From Anoplolepis gracilipes (lineage: Eukaryota > Arthropoda > Insecta > Hymenoptera > Formicidae): a stretch of 64,000 nucleotides of DNA. Positions 49,401 through 63,400 of the stretch are shown one piece after another (positions within the stretch are counted from its first letter, which is position 1; the number at the start of each line of letters is the position of its first letter). The position numbers were made by a program, and so were the translations under genes. The stretch lies in NCBI RefSeq assembly GCF_047496725.1, contig NC_132980.1, positions 5,688,072 through 5,752,071 on the forward strand, in the 5' to 3' direction. The notes under the pieces were generated by a model that ran no database searches, was not told where the DNA came from, and was given only the letters and a program-made list of their open reading frames with translations.

Positions 49401-50109
49401 ATTTTATTTTATATTACCGTAAATACATTTATCTATTAAAATGATCTTTTCTTATTAATTTCATACTGTGCTTATGTAAATATTGATTAATTATAATTTT
49501 TTATATGATCAAAAGTAAATAAATACGTTTTGAGGCTTAATGAAATATTAGCCCACAAAATGTTGTACTTTTTATTTTTATACTAGAGAAAGAAATAGAG
49601 TATACATAAATGTTGTCTTTCAAAATTAATACCAACAATTATTACATTAAAGGATATTTTTCCATGTTTAAAAAAAAAAAATATTTATTATAACAAGAGA
49701 ATGGTTTTTATTTATTAATTTATTGTTTTTATTTATTAATAGTTATCATTTAAAAATACAAATCTAAATCCTTATGTTCTATATATCATATTATAATATA
49801 CAACTTTTAAGAAGTTTTAGACATCAATGTTAGTGAAATAAACAAGTTTTGGAGGTAGTCCATTATACCCCGCATGAAAAGCATATCACGAAAATCTAAG
49901 CTTTTACTAAATCAATAATCTCGTCTATTTAAACTATTATTTTATAATAAACTTGTGTTTTTTCTTATAGTGGATATTCCAAAGAATATTTTTAGTAAAA
50001 AAAAGATTGATTTATTTTTTTTTAATATGTTGAAAACTTGCTTAAAGCTTACGTAGGCCGTTCTACCCCATGTTCTTCTATATATAAAAAATTCAAATAT
50101 ATAAATAAG

Positions 50110-50151
<42 letters not shown>

Positions 50152-53100
50152 CAGACTGTTCGACAACAGGTGGGACAATATTTAAGGGGTATGTTTCTAC
50201 ATGATAAAATAAGACAAAAATTAAGAATAACAAAATTGCGATAGAGGCTTCGTTTTTTAGCTATGAATATTTGAAAATTTGCGTGAAAGGTGTCCGAAGC
50301 ATGGTAATCCGCAAAATCTTTGACGTGCGTAAGCTACATCGACTGAATCGCTCTCAAAATACTCTGTAACGCAAAAGTACGCAGCAAATTGCCAAGTTTT
50401 AGATACCTTTTACACAAATTTTCAAATATTTATAACTAAAAAACAAAGTCACCATAACAATTTTGTTATTCTTGATTTTTGTCTTATTTTATCATGTAGA
50501 ATCACTCCTAAATATTTGTCCCACCTGTGTCAAACGCTCTGTATATATACATATGTATTATATGTATGTATAATTTATATATACAAATAAGTTTTTAATG
50601 TCGGGATATAGATGGGATCATTCTGAAGATTGGTTTGTAGCAAACTATCAATCACAGAAGCGTATACAATCCAGAGAAAGACACATCAAAATCAGTCTCA
50701 ACGACGAAAGTTATGAGTACATGGTCGGTCATGTAATCGACGGAAAGAATTTATTACCTGCGACAGGATATCTTGCGCTTGTTTGGGAAACCGTAGGCAT
50801 GATGGAAGGAAAAATATACACAACTATGCCAATAATATTTCAAGACATAAAGTTTATTCGTGCTACTCATTTATCGAATAATGTAAAATTGACAATTAGC
50901 ATACAAGGTATTTACCAAACTATTAAATCATTTTACAATTATTTTACAATAATAATATTAAAATTATATGATATCGTACTTATATGTGTAATATCGAATA
51001 AAAAATATCACAGATAGCGGAAAATTCGAAATTATCGAAGGAGATAGTGTTGTGGTAATCGGAAAAGTGCATACCGTATCAAATCCGGAGAAGGAAATGA
51101 TTCCTACCAATCTATTACCGGAAGATGACGACGAAGAAGAACACATGACTACTCAAGACATCTACAAAGAGTTGAAATTACGCGGCTACTTGTACAGTGG
51201 CTGGTTCCGTGGATTAAAAAGTGCAACCATTTCAGGCAGCAAAGGACATATCTCTTGGACAAATAATTGGGTAACATTTATGGATGTTATGTTGCAATTG
51301 CATGTACTTGGATACGATACTAGGGATTTATATGTACCTACTAGTATTCAAAAATTGGTGATCCATCCTGCCCTTCACATGTCAAAGCTGCGAGAAATAG
51401 TGACAGAAGAGTATAAACGTATGTTTTTCGTCAATTAAAAATTTCATAATTTAAAACTGAATACATATGTATTAGAAATTGCATTATCATTAATATCATG
51501 TAAAGGAATTTTTGGGGGAAATTGCTATTTCAGTTGTTATCTCATTACAGATTTATCAGTAAGGAAATACAGAAAAATCGATACGATTATATCTGGTGGA
51601 ATAGAAATTCAAGGCGTTAGCGCTACCGCAATTTCTCGCCGAAAATTAATTCAAGATCCCGTTATCGAGGAACACGTATTTGTAGCTCATTATGATCACG
51701 CGAAAATTTCTTTAAATGAAGCGATCCGAATATCGGCGCAACTTGTGTTGGAAGATTATCAGATCACTAAAGTAACAGCCATTGAACTAATAGAGGATGT
51801 CGATAACGTAGCGTTGGAAGAATTATCATCTTTCTTACTGACTGAAACTTTTAATAATATGCCACAAATACAAGCAAATATTGCTTTATTAACATTATCG
51901 AATCGTTTCAATCCTATAGAATTGCCACAAAATATTACAATCGCAGATTTAAACAAACCCTCTATAAATGATAAAGCCTTAATAGCTGTCGGATTTAATC
52001 TCTTGACAAAACAACAAAACTCATTAGAAAGACTTTTGCCATTCATAAGAGACGGCGGTTATTTGTTGACACGCGAAAAGGGTGACATAACTAATTGCGA
52101 CAAGTACTCGAGACAATATGAATTAAATGTTATTCTTCAAAAGCAAACTGAGACTGAAGTGATTGTGCTTCTGAAGAAAAAAGTTCAGATAAAGAAAAGG
52201 ACTGTTGTTTATATAAATAATGACAACTTTAATTGGCTAGAAGAATTAAAGTTGCTCATGAATAATAAAAATCAGCTTGATAAAGACAGTAGAATCATAA
52301 TTGTTGGAGAGGGAGACTTTGAATGTGGCTTGTTAGGCCTTGTTAACTGTTTGAGAAAAGAAACAGGCGGGGAATTTGTCAGAAGTGTACTTATTCAAGA
52401 TCAAAAAGCTCCTAAATTCTCTTTACAAAATCCTTTTTACATACAGCAATTGGAGAAGGACATGACTATTAATGTTTTGCGCTCTAATCAGATCTGGGGT
52501 TCTTACAGGCATCTAGAATTACCAGGTCTAGAACCCAAACCTGTACCTACCGCCTATGTCACTCAAATGGTACGTACAAATCTTTGCAAATCTTCAAATA
52601 ATATATCAATTATTTATATGAACAATAATATGTACGTTAACTTATTTTTACTTTGACGTGAGAAATATACACTCTATAAATTTGTTCAAGTGTATTTTAA
52701 GCACCTTACATAATGTTATTTATGTGGGAGCGTCCGAAATGGCCACGTTCGGATTGGACACCACCAATCATATCGACCGATGCTTAAGGTCACCAGCAAC
52801 GATTAGTTAATCAGAGAGTCCTATTTTGAATTGGCCAATCAGATACGTGGCCATTTTATACTCACTTTATTTATGTTTGTATATAAAATGATTTTTATAT
52901 TATTATAGGTTCGTGGTGATCTAAGTACATTATATTGGACAGAAAACAATCTATCCATCGAGTCTCATCCCGAAGAGTTGATATATGTAATCTATTCTTC
53001 TATTAATTTCCGGGATGTAATGTTAGCCACCGGCAAATTAAATTCATTTCCGTTGGCAATGTCGCAAGGAAGATTTCAGCCTATATCTCTTGGATTGGAA

Positions 53101-56100
53101 TACGTAGGATTCGATACCAATGGACGTCGCGTAATGGGACTTCGTGATAATAAGTAAATATAATGTCATTGAAAATCACTATATAAAATATCATTGACTA
53201 ACATTGCCCTTTCCAGATGTATAGCAAACGTCGTTATAAAAGACAAAGATTTATGTTGGAACATACCTGATACGTGGACATTTGAAGAGGCGGCTACAGT
53301 GCCATGCGTTTACAGTACGTGTTACTTCGCCCTATATATTATTGGAAAGATGAAAAAGGGCGATAAAGTACTTATACATTCTGGTACTGGAGGCATTGGA
53401 CAAGCAGCTATCCACTTGGCTCTCAGCGAGGGATGCGAGGTATTCACTACCGTGGGTACAACTGAAAAGCGAGAATTTATTAAGAAAACATTTCCCACTA
53501 TTATGGATGAGCATATTGGAAATTCTCGAAATACAAATTTTGAACAAATGATAATGATGCGAACAAACAATCGCGGAGTGGATATAGTGTTAAATTCATT
53601 GGCGGAAGAAAAATTAATCGCATCCGTTCGTTGTCTAGCACGAAAAGGTCGTTTCCTAGAGATTGGGAAATTTGATCTTATTTCTAACAATCCTTTAAAT
53701 ATAAATCTGTTTCAAAAAGGCATTAGTTTTCACGGTATTTTATTAGACAATATGTTTGTCAAAGATCACAAGCATAAATCCCTGTTGTCTAAAATGATGG
53801 CTAACGGTCTGAAAAATGGAAAAATCAAACCACTTCAAGTAAATATTTTCCAAAAATCAGAAATGGAGGCGGCTTTTAGATATATGACAAGTGGGATACA
53901 TATAGGAAAGGTATGCTAATAGTATAACTTAATTCACAGTATTTGTAACGAATATATATTTTATAACAAAATGCATAAAAAAAACTTTTAACCAAAAAGT
54001 TTGAAATACTATAATCATTTCGGAATCTCTAATATATAAATATTTTTTTAGATAATTTTAAAAATTCAAGAGGAAGACCAATGTTTGAACGGACTTGTTA
54101 TGGCACATGGTCGCTATTACTGTCTCAGCGACAGAAGTTACATTATATTAGGAGGTCTTGGCGGTTTCGGATTGGAATTAACTGACTGGCTGATATTGCG
54201 AGGAGCTAAAAATATCGTCCTGATATCGCGAACTGGAATAAAAAATGGTTATCAGCGCATGAAAGTTCAATTGTGGAAATCCTACGGTGTAAATGTACTC
54301 ATTGTTAAAAATATTGATATCTCCGATCGTAACGACTGTGAACATCTTTTGCGAACTGCTGAAAGAATAGCACCGGTGGATGCGATATTCAATCTCGCTG
54401 TGGTGCTGAGAGATCACATTCTGGAGAATCAAACCACGGATACCTTTATGGAATCCTTCAAATCGAAAGCCTGGGCGGCGCAAATTTTGGACAAGTTATC
54501 CAGAAAAATGTGTTCTAAACTACGGCACTTTGTAATGTTCTCTTCCGTTTCTTGCGGCAGAGGAAACGCTGGACAAACTAATTATGGTATGGCCAATTCC
54601 GTCATGGAGAGGGTGTGTGAAAAAAGAGCAATGGATGGATTACCTGGATTGGCAATTCAATGGGGAGCCATAGGTGACGTGGGACTTGTCGCAGATATGC
54701 AAGAGGAAGACAAAGAACTTGTTATCGGTGGCACTTTACAGCAAAAAATATCCAGCTGTCTCGACAAACTCGATATATTTTTACTTCAAAGTCGGCCAGT
54801 CGTAAGCAGCATGATCGTTGCTGAGAAGAAAGTAGAATCTTTCGACATTAACAATATAGTGGAAGCGGTCGCCAATATTCTAAGTAAATATTTACACGTG
54901 CGCAGACTCGATTGCTTGTATCGCTTATATAATTACACAGGCCTGCAAAATGGAAGCTATTAAAAGCTGAATGAAAACTGTGAGCGATTTCTTACGTAAT
55001 TTGGTGCGCTGAATCCAAATCTGGCGACAGAATTCGTCTATCACGTCAGGTTATCGAAATATTTGAAGTTAGAATGCTCAAAAATGCCCATTTTTACCTA
55101 TTTTAGAAAAATATTGAAATTAATTTGGATCCCACACAATAAAGCTCTAAAATATTTCGATTACCTGACGTGACAGGCAAATTCTGTCACCAGATTTGGA
55201 TTCAGCGCACCAAATTACGTATGTAAGAAATCACTCACATTTTTTGAACAACTGAACCTTGTAGACCTATGTTATTATTGTTAAACTTTTGCATGAAGTA
55301 TAAAAAATTATATTTATTTTAATTTTATCTTATCAGATATAAAAGACATAAATATGATTAGTCAAAATGTATCACTGGCTGAGTTCGGAGCAGACTCTAT
55401 GATGGTCGTAGAAATCAAGCAAACCATGGAACGAGAATTTGATATCTTTTTAACTGCACAAGAGATACGGAATCTTACTTTTGAAAAACTCATTGCGATG
55501 TCCAATGCAAACAGCGATAATACGCAAGTTGAACAGTCAATCGAAATAATGAAACCAGATAACGTTGTGAAATTATTTGGTATTGTAAAGGACGAAGACT
55601 TTGTGACAGAAACTTGTTTAGATCTTTCGACTAAAAAGGAAGAAAATACTGTCCAAGTATTTCTTATACCAGGAATCGATGGCTGTGAAACTGTATTTAA
55701 ACACTTAGTATCGAGTGTTAAGTTTTCTCTAACATTTCTACAAATTAGCACAAACAATATTGAGGTTACAAACATAATATCGGAAACGACGAATTATCTT
55801 TTAGAGGTATCACGTAACCTGAATTAAACTTATCATTTTTTTTAGATTTTTTTATGCTAAATTTAAATTTGGCTCTAAAGTGTCATAACTTTACGAAACA
55901 TGACGTAGAGGAGACCGGGGTTGAAAGTAACATTTTTTAGTTTTGATGAAATAAATAAATTCTATATTTTTCTTAGAGATTTAATGTTTATTTATACGGA
56001 TAAAGTTGAAGATTTAAGATTTGTTTGATAGAGATAATGTGTCATTAAATATTTTGAGAAAAATGTTATAACCCTGCAAAACGACCGAGGAGAATTGTTA

Positions 56101-58380
56101 TTTTCTACTCCGACTTTGGGGTTGAAAGTAACAACGCTGTAAGTTGTAACACAGATAGATACAAGCTGAATTATAAAATGAGAACTAACAAATAATTAAA
56201 AGTAACTTTAATTAATAATACTCAACATATTAAAAATAATCAACGTAACATAAATTGTCTTTTCTTTAATTGACACAATATAAATAGTATTTCTTAATCA
56301 GTAATCAACGCAACATAAATTGTTTTCTTTTTACTTAGCACAACATAACATTAGCGTCTTAATGACATCAATTAAATGCAAATAATTAATTAAAATAAAT
56401 TGTTTTAGTTCTCACTCGAAGACTCATCTGAGTAGCAGTTGGAACACACAAAATTTACTTTATCAGATTTTTTAATACAATGCTCATGTCTCATAATTAC
56501 ATAATTAGTTAAGTATGTTGATTTATTCATACAATATTTTATGTTGGAGTAAGTTGTAACATGTTACAATTTACTCTAACGGTATGTTATTTCTAATCCC
56601 AAAATACGATACATTCTAAACTAAAGTATTTATATTAAAAACGTTTAAAATATAATAAAATGACAACGTATATTTGTCTACCAATTAACTCATAAAATAT
56701 GAAGAAAAAATAATTGCTGATAAAGTGTAAAATTTACGAATAAATCCCAAAAAATATCATTGAAACTTATTTACTCACATGATGTGTAGTTATCTCGTAC
56801 ACAACACTCGTTAATAGAGTAGCACTAGAAGCATCATGATGGCAGCGTAACAGTGATAAACAAGTATTTGACCCGTTTTGTTTTCATAATGATATCTATT
56901 TTCTTTACAAAGTTATCAGCTGTGTTACAACCTATCCCTGTTACTTTTAACCCTGGTCTCTTCTACTTTAAATATGATCAAATACTCATTTTTTAATTTT
57001 CTGTCTTTTTTCTCAAAATTGTAACATGGTAGAGTAATTCTGCGGCCGAATTCAACATAAAAAAATTTACAAGAAATTATGAGGATCTATTCAGGTCTTA
57101 AAATTCTGTTGAACTGTAATTTTATGTTTTATTAATTGAAGAATTGTGTATATTATGTATTTATTGTTAAAACCATAGACATTTGCTGTATTACTTAAAT
57201 ATTTAAATATTTTTACAGCACGTATCATCAAGATTGAATGATAGAAAAGATTTTGTAATGGTAGGATATTCTTTCGGATCTATTTTTGCAATTGAGTTAG
57301 CAAGAAAATTAGAGGCTATGAATTATAAAGGGCGACTTGTGCTCATCGATGGTGCTCCTCAACAATTGCGAACAATGTATGAACATTATATATCATCTTC
57401 TAATGACACTGAACTTCAGATTGATATATTAACCACTGTTATGGAAGTTTATAAAGCAGGAACCAGTAAAAAGGTATAATTTCTTTTTTTACACTACATA
57501 TATTTCTCGTTACAAATATTAAATCATCTTATGATTTTTATATTTTTTTTTATTTAATCAACAGTCATTAAAAAACAATCATATTAGAAGTATTTAACTT
57601 TTTACAATCTGATATTTCTGACATTTCATTTCAGTCGGTTATGGGCAATTTAATTATTTCCCCTTGTATTCTATAACTTATATGTTTTTCTATATTTTAA
57701 TAATCTTTTATATTACATAACACACATTAAAAAAGGAAGAAATCTTCATAAAAACGTATGCAATCTTTAATACTACAAGAAAAATTTACAAAATTGCTAA
57801 AATGTTTGTAAATAATCATAAATTTTTATGTCAAAATAGACTGATAATCTGGAACAAAAAGTAATGTTGAGATTCAGTAGGACTGCAAAAAGCTAGAAAA
57901 ATTTTTCAAAGACATTTAAAAGACGTATAAATTCATTTTCAACAGATTTCAATGATACTGAAGGAATGTAAATCTTGGGAAGAACGGTTCGATAATTTTG
58001 CCAAATACTTTTTGGCAATAAATACATCGCTGTCATTCATAAATCTAAAAACACTATGTACAACAATATATAAAAATGTAGTCGCTATTCGACAATATAA
58101 TCCTTCCGCACTACCGCGTATTAAATCACCTATAACGTTGCTAAAAGCTAGCTTATCATATGTTCCTGATATTGAAGAAGATTATGGTTTGCACAAGGTA
58201 TTTTGACAAAGTTTTGCTAAGATCCAATAAATTCATTTTAACAAAACTTTACCATTAATAAATTATGTTATATTTAAGATAACTGAAAGTAAAGTGGAAG
58301 TACATTATATCGAGGGTGATCACATAACAATTTTGGGAAACAAAAGAGTGGCAACTGCGATTAATGGCGAGACACTGTGA
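43169..58380 (+). CDS. FAS: Fatty acid synthase, type I multidomain, intact copy
   Basis: Cytosolic enzyme making long-chain fatty acids from acetyl- and malonyl-CoA with NADPH. Nineteen exons: 43169-43337, 44339-44589, 44690-44924, 45142-45560, 47214-47507, 47585-47795, 47883-48043, 48149-48466, 48572-49071, 50612-50907, 51014-51418, 51551-52569, 52909-53153, 53217-53910, 54052-54883, 55337-55806, 57219-57473, 57946-58197, 58279-58380. Phases agree throughout, giving about 2375 residues (usual insect length about 2400). KS: DTACSSS (Cys about 176), EAHGTAT, NLGHGEPASG. MAT: SHSAGE (Ser about 601; usually GHS). DH: HVIDGKNLLP (His about 893). A degenerate methyltransferase region lies in exon 12. 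ER: HSGTGGIGQAA. KR: ILGGLGGFG and NYGMAN. ACP: GADSMM (Ser about 2037). TE: GYSFGS (Ser about 2191) and GDHITILGN (His about 2357). Exon 5/6 and exon 2/3 borders are the least sure. Introns 4, 9, 12, 15 and 16 carry insertions. Confidence 0.93.
46067..47163. mobile_element. TTAA-flanked element, copy E3 (intact FAS intron 4)
   Basis: Full copy between TTAA 46063-46066 and 47164-47167, with the GTTTAGCACC end first. Same position and orientation as E1 in FAS copy 1, so the insertion predates the FAS duplication. A short tandem duplication of AATTTACTCGTACAGAGT is seen near 46335-46390. Confidence 0.85.
49151..50084. mobile_element. About 930-bp MITE with GTGGGGTAGAACGGC termini (FAS intron 9)
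   Basis: The left end TATAGAGGAACGTGGGG is followed by TAGAACGGC. The right end is the inverted copy GGCCGTTCTACCCCATG with TTCTTCTATA. No coding. A truncated relative lies at 24205-24811 in the opposite orientation. Confidence 0.8.
50107..50145. repeat. (TA)n microsatellite
   Basis: Almost pure alternating TA run between two MITEs in FAS intron 9. Similar runs occur at 28336-28362, 43441-43468 and 15061-15093. Confidence 0.9.
50151..50543. mobile_element. About 390-bp foldback MITE with ACAGGTGGGACAA arms (FAS intron 9)
   Basis: The arms are about 150 bp each: CAGGTGGGACAATATTTA and CATGATAAAATAAGACAAAA on the left, with inverted copies on the right ending TGTCCCACCTGTG. A short unique centre near 50290-50390 is more GC-rich. 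Confidence 0.75.
54972..55245. mobile_element. About 270-bp foldback MITE (FAS intron 15)
   Basis: Arms of about 100 bp: GTGAGCGATTTCTTACGTAA, GGTGCGCTGAATCCAAATCT and CACGTCAGGTTATCGAAATA on the left, with their reverse complements on the right. It begins within 100 bp of the exon 15 donor. Confidence 0.75.
55908..56963. mobile_element. 1056-bp TA-flanked MITE, copy c (FAS intron 16)
   Basis: Same family and orientation as 6467-7523. Termini are slightly decayed (GAGGAGACC, GGTCTCTTC). TA lies on both sides. Confidence 0.85.
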
Positions 58381-60462
58381 TTAATTGTGAACAACTGCGA
58401 TTACTATCGCGCAAAAGTGCAAAAATCCTAATTCAACGACAGCTGCAGTGCACTAAACGCTAGAAATTCTTGCAAGAATTTTATGGACTAATCAGGATAA
58501 AGAAATCTTGGTTTCTCGATTGTTCAGTTAAATTCTTTTAAACATTTGTAGGATCTAATCGACAATAGCTGTGGATGCGTGATTAAAGATTCTATCCGAA
58601 GCGTAGCTGTTAAACAATATACTGAAATTGGAAATGGTTTTTTAATTAAATTTAAAAATTTTTTACTTTGTATTAATTTTTAATTTTTAATTTTCTAAAT
58701 ATTATTATTTTTGTAAAAAACATGGAAACAGTTGTTTTGTGCAAAAAGTTTTCTCAATTAAAATATGTTTTTATTAAAAATTTTTATTATATATATATAT
58801 TACAATTTTTATAATTAAATCCGAAATTTGACACGATCTGGCCATATATAACATTTTTTTAGATGTACTATATGAGATTTACTACATTTTAACAAAATTT
58901 TTTTTATTTAAAATATATTCATAAGATTGACTTTTATTGTGTAACTTTCACAGAATAAATGATGGAAAATATACTTGAATAAATGTCAGAATTAGAATTA
59001 TTGCAGAATATAATTTCTTGATTTTTAATTATAACTATGTATGTATTAATATATTGATAATAAGTCCAGCAATTAAAAATGTTTTCATGTTTATTATTAT
59101 TATTATATTATATAATATTATATTATACTGATTGTACTGTTTTTAAATTTAAAATAAATTACGACAAAAAAAAGTTATAGACAAACAAAATAATTGTCAT
59201 ATAAATTGCGATATGTCGTATTTTGTATTTAACAAATTTTTAATTTTATATATATTGTTAATTGTTTTTATTATCATATTAAAAGAATCTCTACAGGTGC
59301 AGATAAATATAATAATTTTGATACGGTAACAACTCTAACGAAAGAAATATTTTTATAATGCATTCTTAAAGACATAAAATCCGACAATTATTATCTGTAT
59401 ATATATAATTTCTTATATGGAACACCCTATATATTTTTGCATATTCTTGTAGCTCATCTCGAGAGCTTTCCAAAACACACCATAATCAAATGTTTTTTCG
59501 TGAAGTACTTTTCGAGTTATAAGGCTTCAAAGTTGCAGTATTTTGACATAAAATATAAGATATCTCGAAAAATATTCATTTCTCGATTACCTTAACCTAA
59601 TACTTTTATGCACCGAATAATGAGACAAATCAATTGGCGTAATTAATCCAGCTGTACACATCCGGCTATAGCCTTTGCAAAATTTATATTTTTATGTGTT
59701 TTCGTAATTTTAATTTCTGAGTCTTTTAGTCTTCATTGTTTGAATCTTACGTCACAACATCCTTTTGTCAAAAAAGAAGTACAGTATTATAAATTTCATT
59801 GACAGAGCGTTTTTATTATCACACGCACAATTTCACACTTAAAATATTGAATTTACAATTAAAACTTTATTGCATAACAATTTCCTATTAGATTTAATTT
59901 TCAAAATTATTAATGAATATTTAAAAGTTTTAATAAACTATTCTAAAAATAACAATGTCAAAATACAGAAGAGAAACGCTGCTGATGAAACCATTTTTTT
60001 TTTATTATGCTATAATACGTTTCTTCCTTATCAAAATAATTTTATCATATTTCAATCTCAACTAAATAACTACATAAAAATATATAAAGATATTCTCAGA
60101 ACATCTCACAATAATGTTGTTTTATAAAAGTAACAATACAAAAATTATAGTACTCCTACGTAGAACAAACTGATAGACGATTACGCACAAGAATTTCCGT
60201 TCTCATCATATCAATAAAAACTGCACAAATTTTCATCATTACTAATCGTTGCGTCTGTTGACAGACATGACAAGACAACTGGACAAGAAGAGAGGCGATC
60301 CATCACATTCAAATTGTCGGACGAAGATTGAAAATTGCATACATCATCGACAGCTGGAAGTCTAAAAATAAATAATTTATATCTCTATAAAAATTTAAAA
60401 ATCTTGATGTAATTTTTAATACTTTTTAATATTTCGAACAAAATGACAATACGGCACCTTCT
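58381..60462. other. Intergenic stretch between FAS and Sos-like 2
   Basis: The FAS 3' UTR is followed by AT-rich DNA. A relic of the ACAGGGTGTC family sits at about 59415-59690 (CGAGAGCTTTCCAAAACAC, GAATAATGAGAC). The frame at 59870-60127 is low-complexity and not believed. A minus-strand open stretch at about 60210-60359 is discussed in the findings. Confidence 0.5.
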
Positions 60463-63400
60463 CTATAACAAATTTTTCAGTGTAATGCACTTGCTTTCAA
60501 GATTACAAAAATCTCTCTTTAATGAGAAATAACCACCGGAAATATCATCAATAGCAACAGCAAATTGGTCAAATATTTTCTTGAATTGATCAAGAATCCT
60601 CTCGGGATCGTTCAGTTGTATTAAATAGTCGAGTTTATAGTACTCGAGCTCTATATCGTGGAGTTTACGTCTCATCATATCTGTGGCAGATGAGATCTCG
60701 ATCAATAAATTCTTGAAATCAGAGAAGACAGCATCAGTGGAGACAACATCAGGTGGTTGTACTGAATCCAAAGAGTAAGGATGAGCATTCAGATAAGATG
60801 ATACAACCTCTCCTGGTGAAAGAATTGCTGCGTCTTGCAATTGCCTTATCTATATTTATTTAAAAATAAATTTCTTAGACTTCCTCTATTATAATATGTT
60901 TGTTCAATAATTTTCCTACTCTTTAATTTTCCTATTTAATGAATCACCCGATGCAGAGATATTTATTTTTAATACAATGTTGAAATATCTTTGATAAGTT
61001 TGATGCAAAAAATTGATATGTATATTTATCAAAAAATCTGACACAATCATGTAATACAAATTGTATAACGATATTAACTATTGTATCATGTTTGACAAAT
61101 GTTAAATAACATAAAAATAATAACTAAATTATACTAAAAAATATGTTTTTTATTACAAAAAAAAATTTGAGCTCGAACTATCTCATCATCTAAAGATACT
61201 TCAGTATTGAGTTGAATTGACGCGACGTTTAGAAAATTTATTAAATAAAACAATATAATTTCATAATCAGTTAATATTGGAAACTTACATGTTGCAATGA
61301 TTCGTTACATGAATTTTCTTTCCTGTTGGATTCAGGCGATAGAGATGGAAGTGTGTTACTTTTAGATATTTGTAACGATGTTGGTGTTCCAATAAAATAA
61401 TTACCTACAACGATAAACGTTAAAGCATTCATGTTTATAATGTTGAGATTAACGCCAAAATAAATAATTTATTATTTCGTATCAAAGAGATGTGTGGTCC
61501 CAGTTGAGGCTGCTCACACATCTCAATGAACGGGAAGCTCGAACATATGATTAGCTGATACAATTTCAGAACATCCTACAGCGAGAAAAAATTGATGGTC
61601 GTAATTATTATTAAATTATAATTTTACTATTAATTGAGTACCTAATAAAGCATTTCCAAACTCGTCGTAATAGCTTCCATACGAAATGACTCTAGATAGT
61701 CCCGACTCAAACTTGGCAACTGTTCTGCATGACATAAGAAACGATCGAAGCGATTTCATGTTCAAAGTTCTAGTCTTAATACCCGGCGATTTCAAATTTA
61801 TCTCGGACCATTTACGTGGCTATTGTTACAAAATTATATTATATTAAAAAAGATTAAGATGATAATTATTTATATCAAATTAAATATATGAAACGCTTAC
61901 GAATTGTATAGGTTCTTTACATTCCCTCGGTTCTATCTCCAAACTTTTCTTATACAGATAAGTATCTATATCATCATTTGGTGTATTAATGTCAAAAGGA
62001 CATATATTTTCAATATATTTTCTTATTTTCGGCTCCACTGAAAGACAATAGGGTTGATTTTGGTACTGCTGTATTTTACAAATTATTTCCGTCACTTTTT
62101 GTAGTTTACTAAAATTAATAAGCTTCGAACTTCCCGGTAAATAATCTGGATTTCCCTCTTCAATATGCAGAATATTAGTCAAGTACATACCTAAAAATGT
62201 GTGAAAAGAATGATTTAAATCTTTTTATAATTAAAAGATCGTCGTTACTTTGTAATCCATACCTAAAAATGGTACACAAGGTGGATTAATAGATAATAAT
62301 TTCATTTTATAGTTCCGAAAATGATTGTTTTTAAGCTTTTGCGCTTCTTGCAAAGCTCTCATTAATCTGTATTGTAATGACTGTAAAAATAAATGTATAT
62401 TAATAAGAAAATACGCGTTGTTTGATGCAATAGTTTTCTCAATTTAAAATCTTTCTATTTTATATACAGAGTAGGCCATTTTAATCTATGCACTGTAATA
62501 TCTCAAAATCCATAAGACAAAAATGTTTCAAACAAAAGTTGTATGATTTTAAGAGGGACATAAGATGGTACCATTGGTTTGACCTTGGATAGACGTTTGA
62601 AGGTCACGTAAAGGTCATCTTTAATTTCTTAAATGGAACCTACTATTTTTCATTACATATTCTTGTAACTTATCTCGAGAGCTTTCCAAAACACTATTAT
62701 AAAATATTTTTTCATTAAATATCTCGTAAAATACTCATTTTTCGATTATCTTACTCTAATACTTTTATGCACAGAATAATGAGACGAATCAATTGGTGTA
62801 AAGAAAACACACATAGTTATCTTTAAGGAAAAAATCTGAATTTGCAACAAGCAGTTACACATTTTTACTTTAATATAATTATGTGTTTTAATTACGCCAA
62901 TTGATTTGTCTCATTTCTTAATTTAATCTTAGTTTAAATCTTTTTTTAAAAATCGAGCTTTTATTCGAGATTAATGAAGAAATATCTTTTTTGTGGGTAA
63001 ATGTTCAGAAACAAATTGATATGGAATCATCTCAAATATTTACAGAAAAGAAAACATAAAAACTGAAAATGACGTTTTTCTTGATACATCAGAAAATAAT
63101 AGAGTTAGGGAGCTGAAATTTAGGGTGAAAATTTTTTTTTACATGACAAACAAAATGTTATTTAAAAACTCGTCATTTTTAGTATGCTTATATAGCTATA
63201 GCCTTTGCAAAATTTTTTTGGATTACGTCATACGTACTTGAAACGTAAAATTTAGCCTAAAAACTGAAGCCGAATCTATAGCGCTGAGAATCGCCAGAAC
63301 ACCATTAAAATTGTTGAGATCCTCCAGCACCATCATTATTTCAATTATGCGTGACACGATAGCTACTCTCTCTTCAAAATTTTGAGCCTCCACTATTATT

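Noticed and set aside
59870..60127. 85-codon plus-strand frame
   Set aside because: Low-complexity Asn/Lys/Ile composition expected of AT-rich DNA; no homology recognised.
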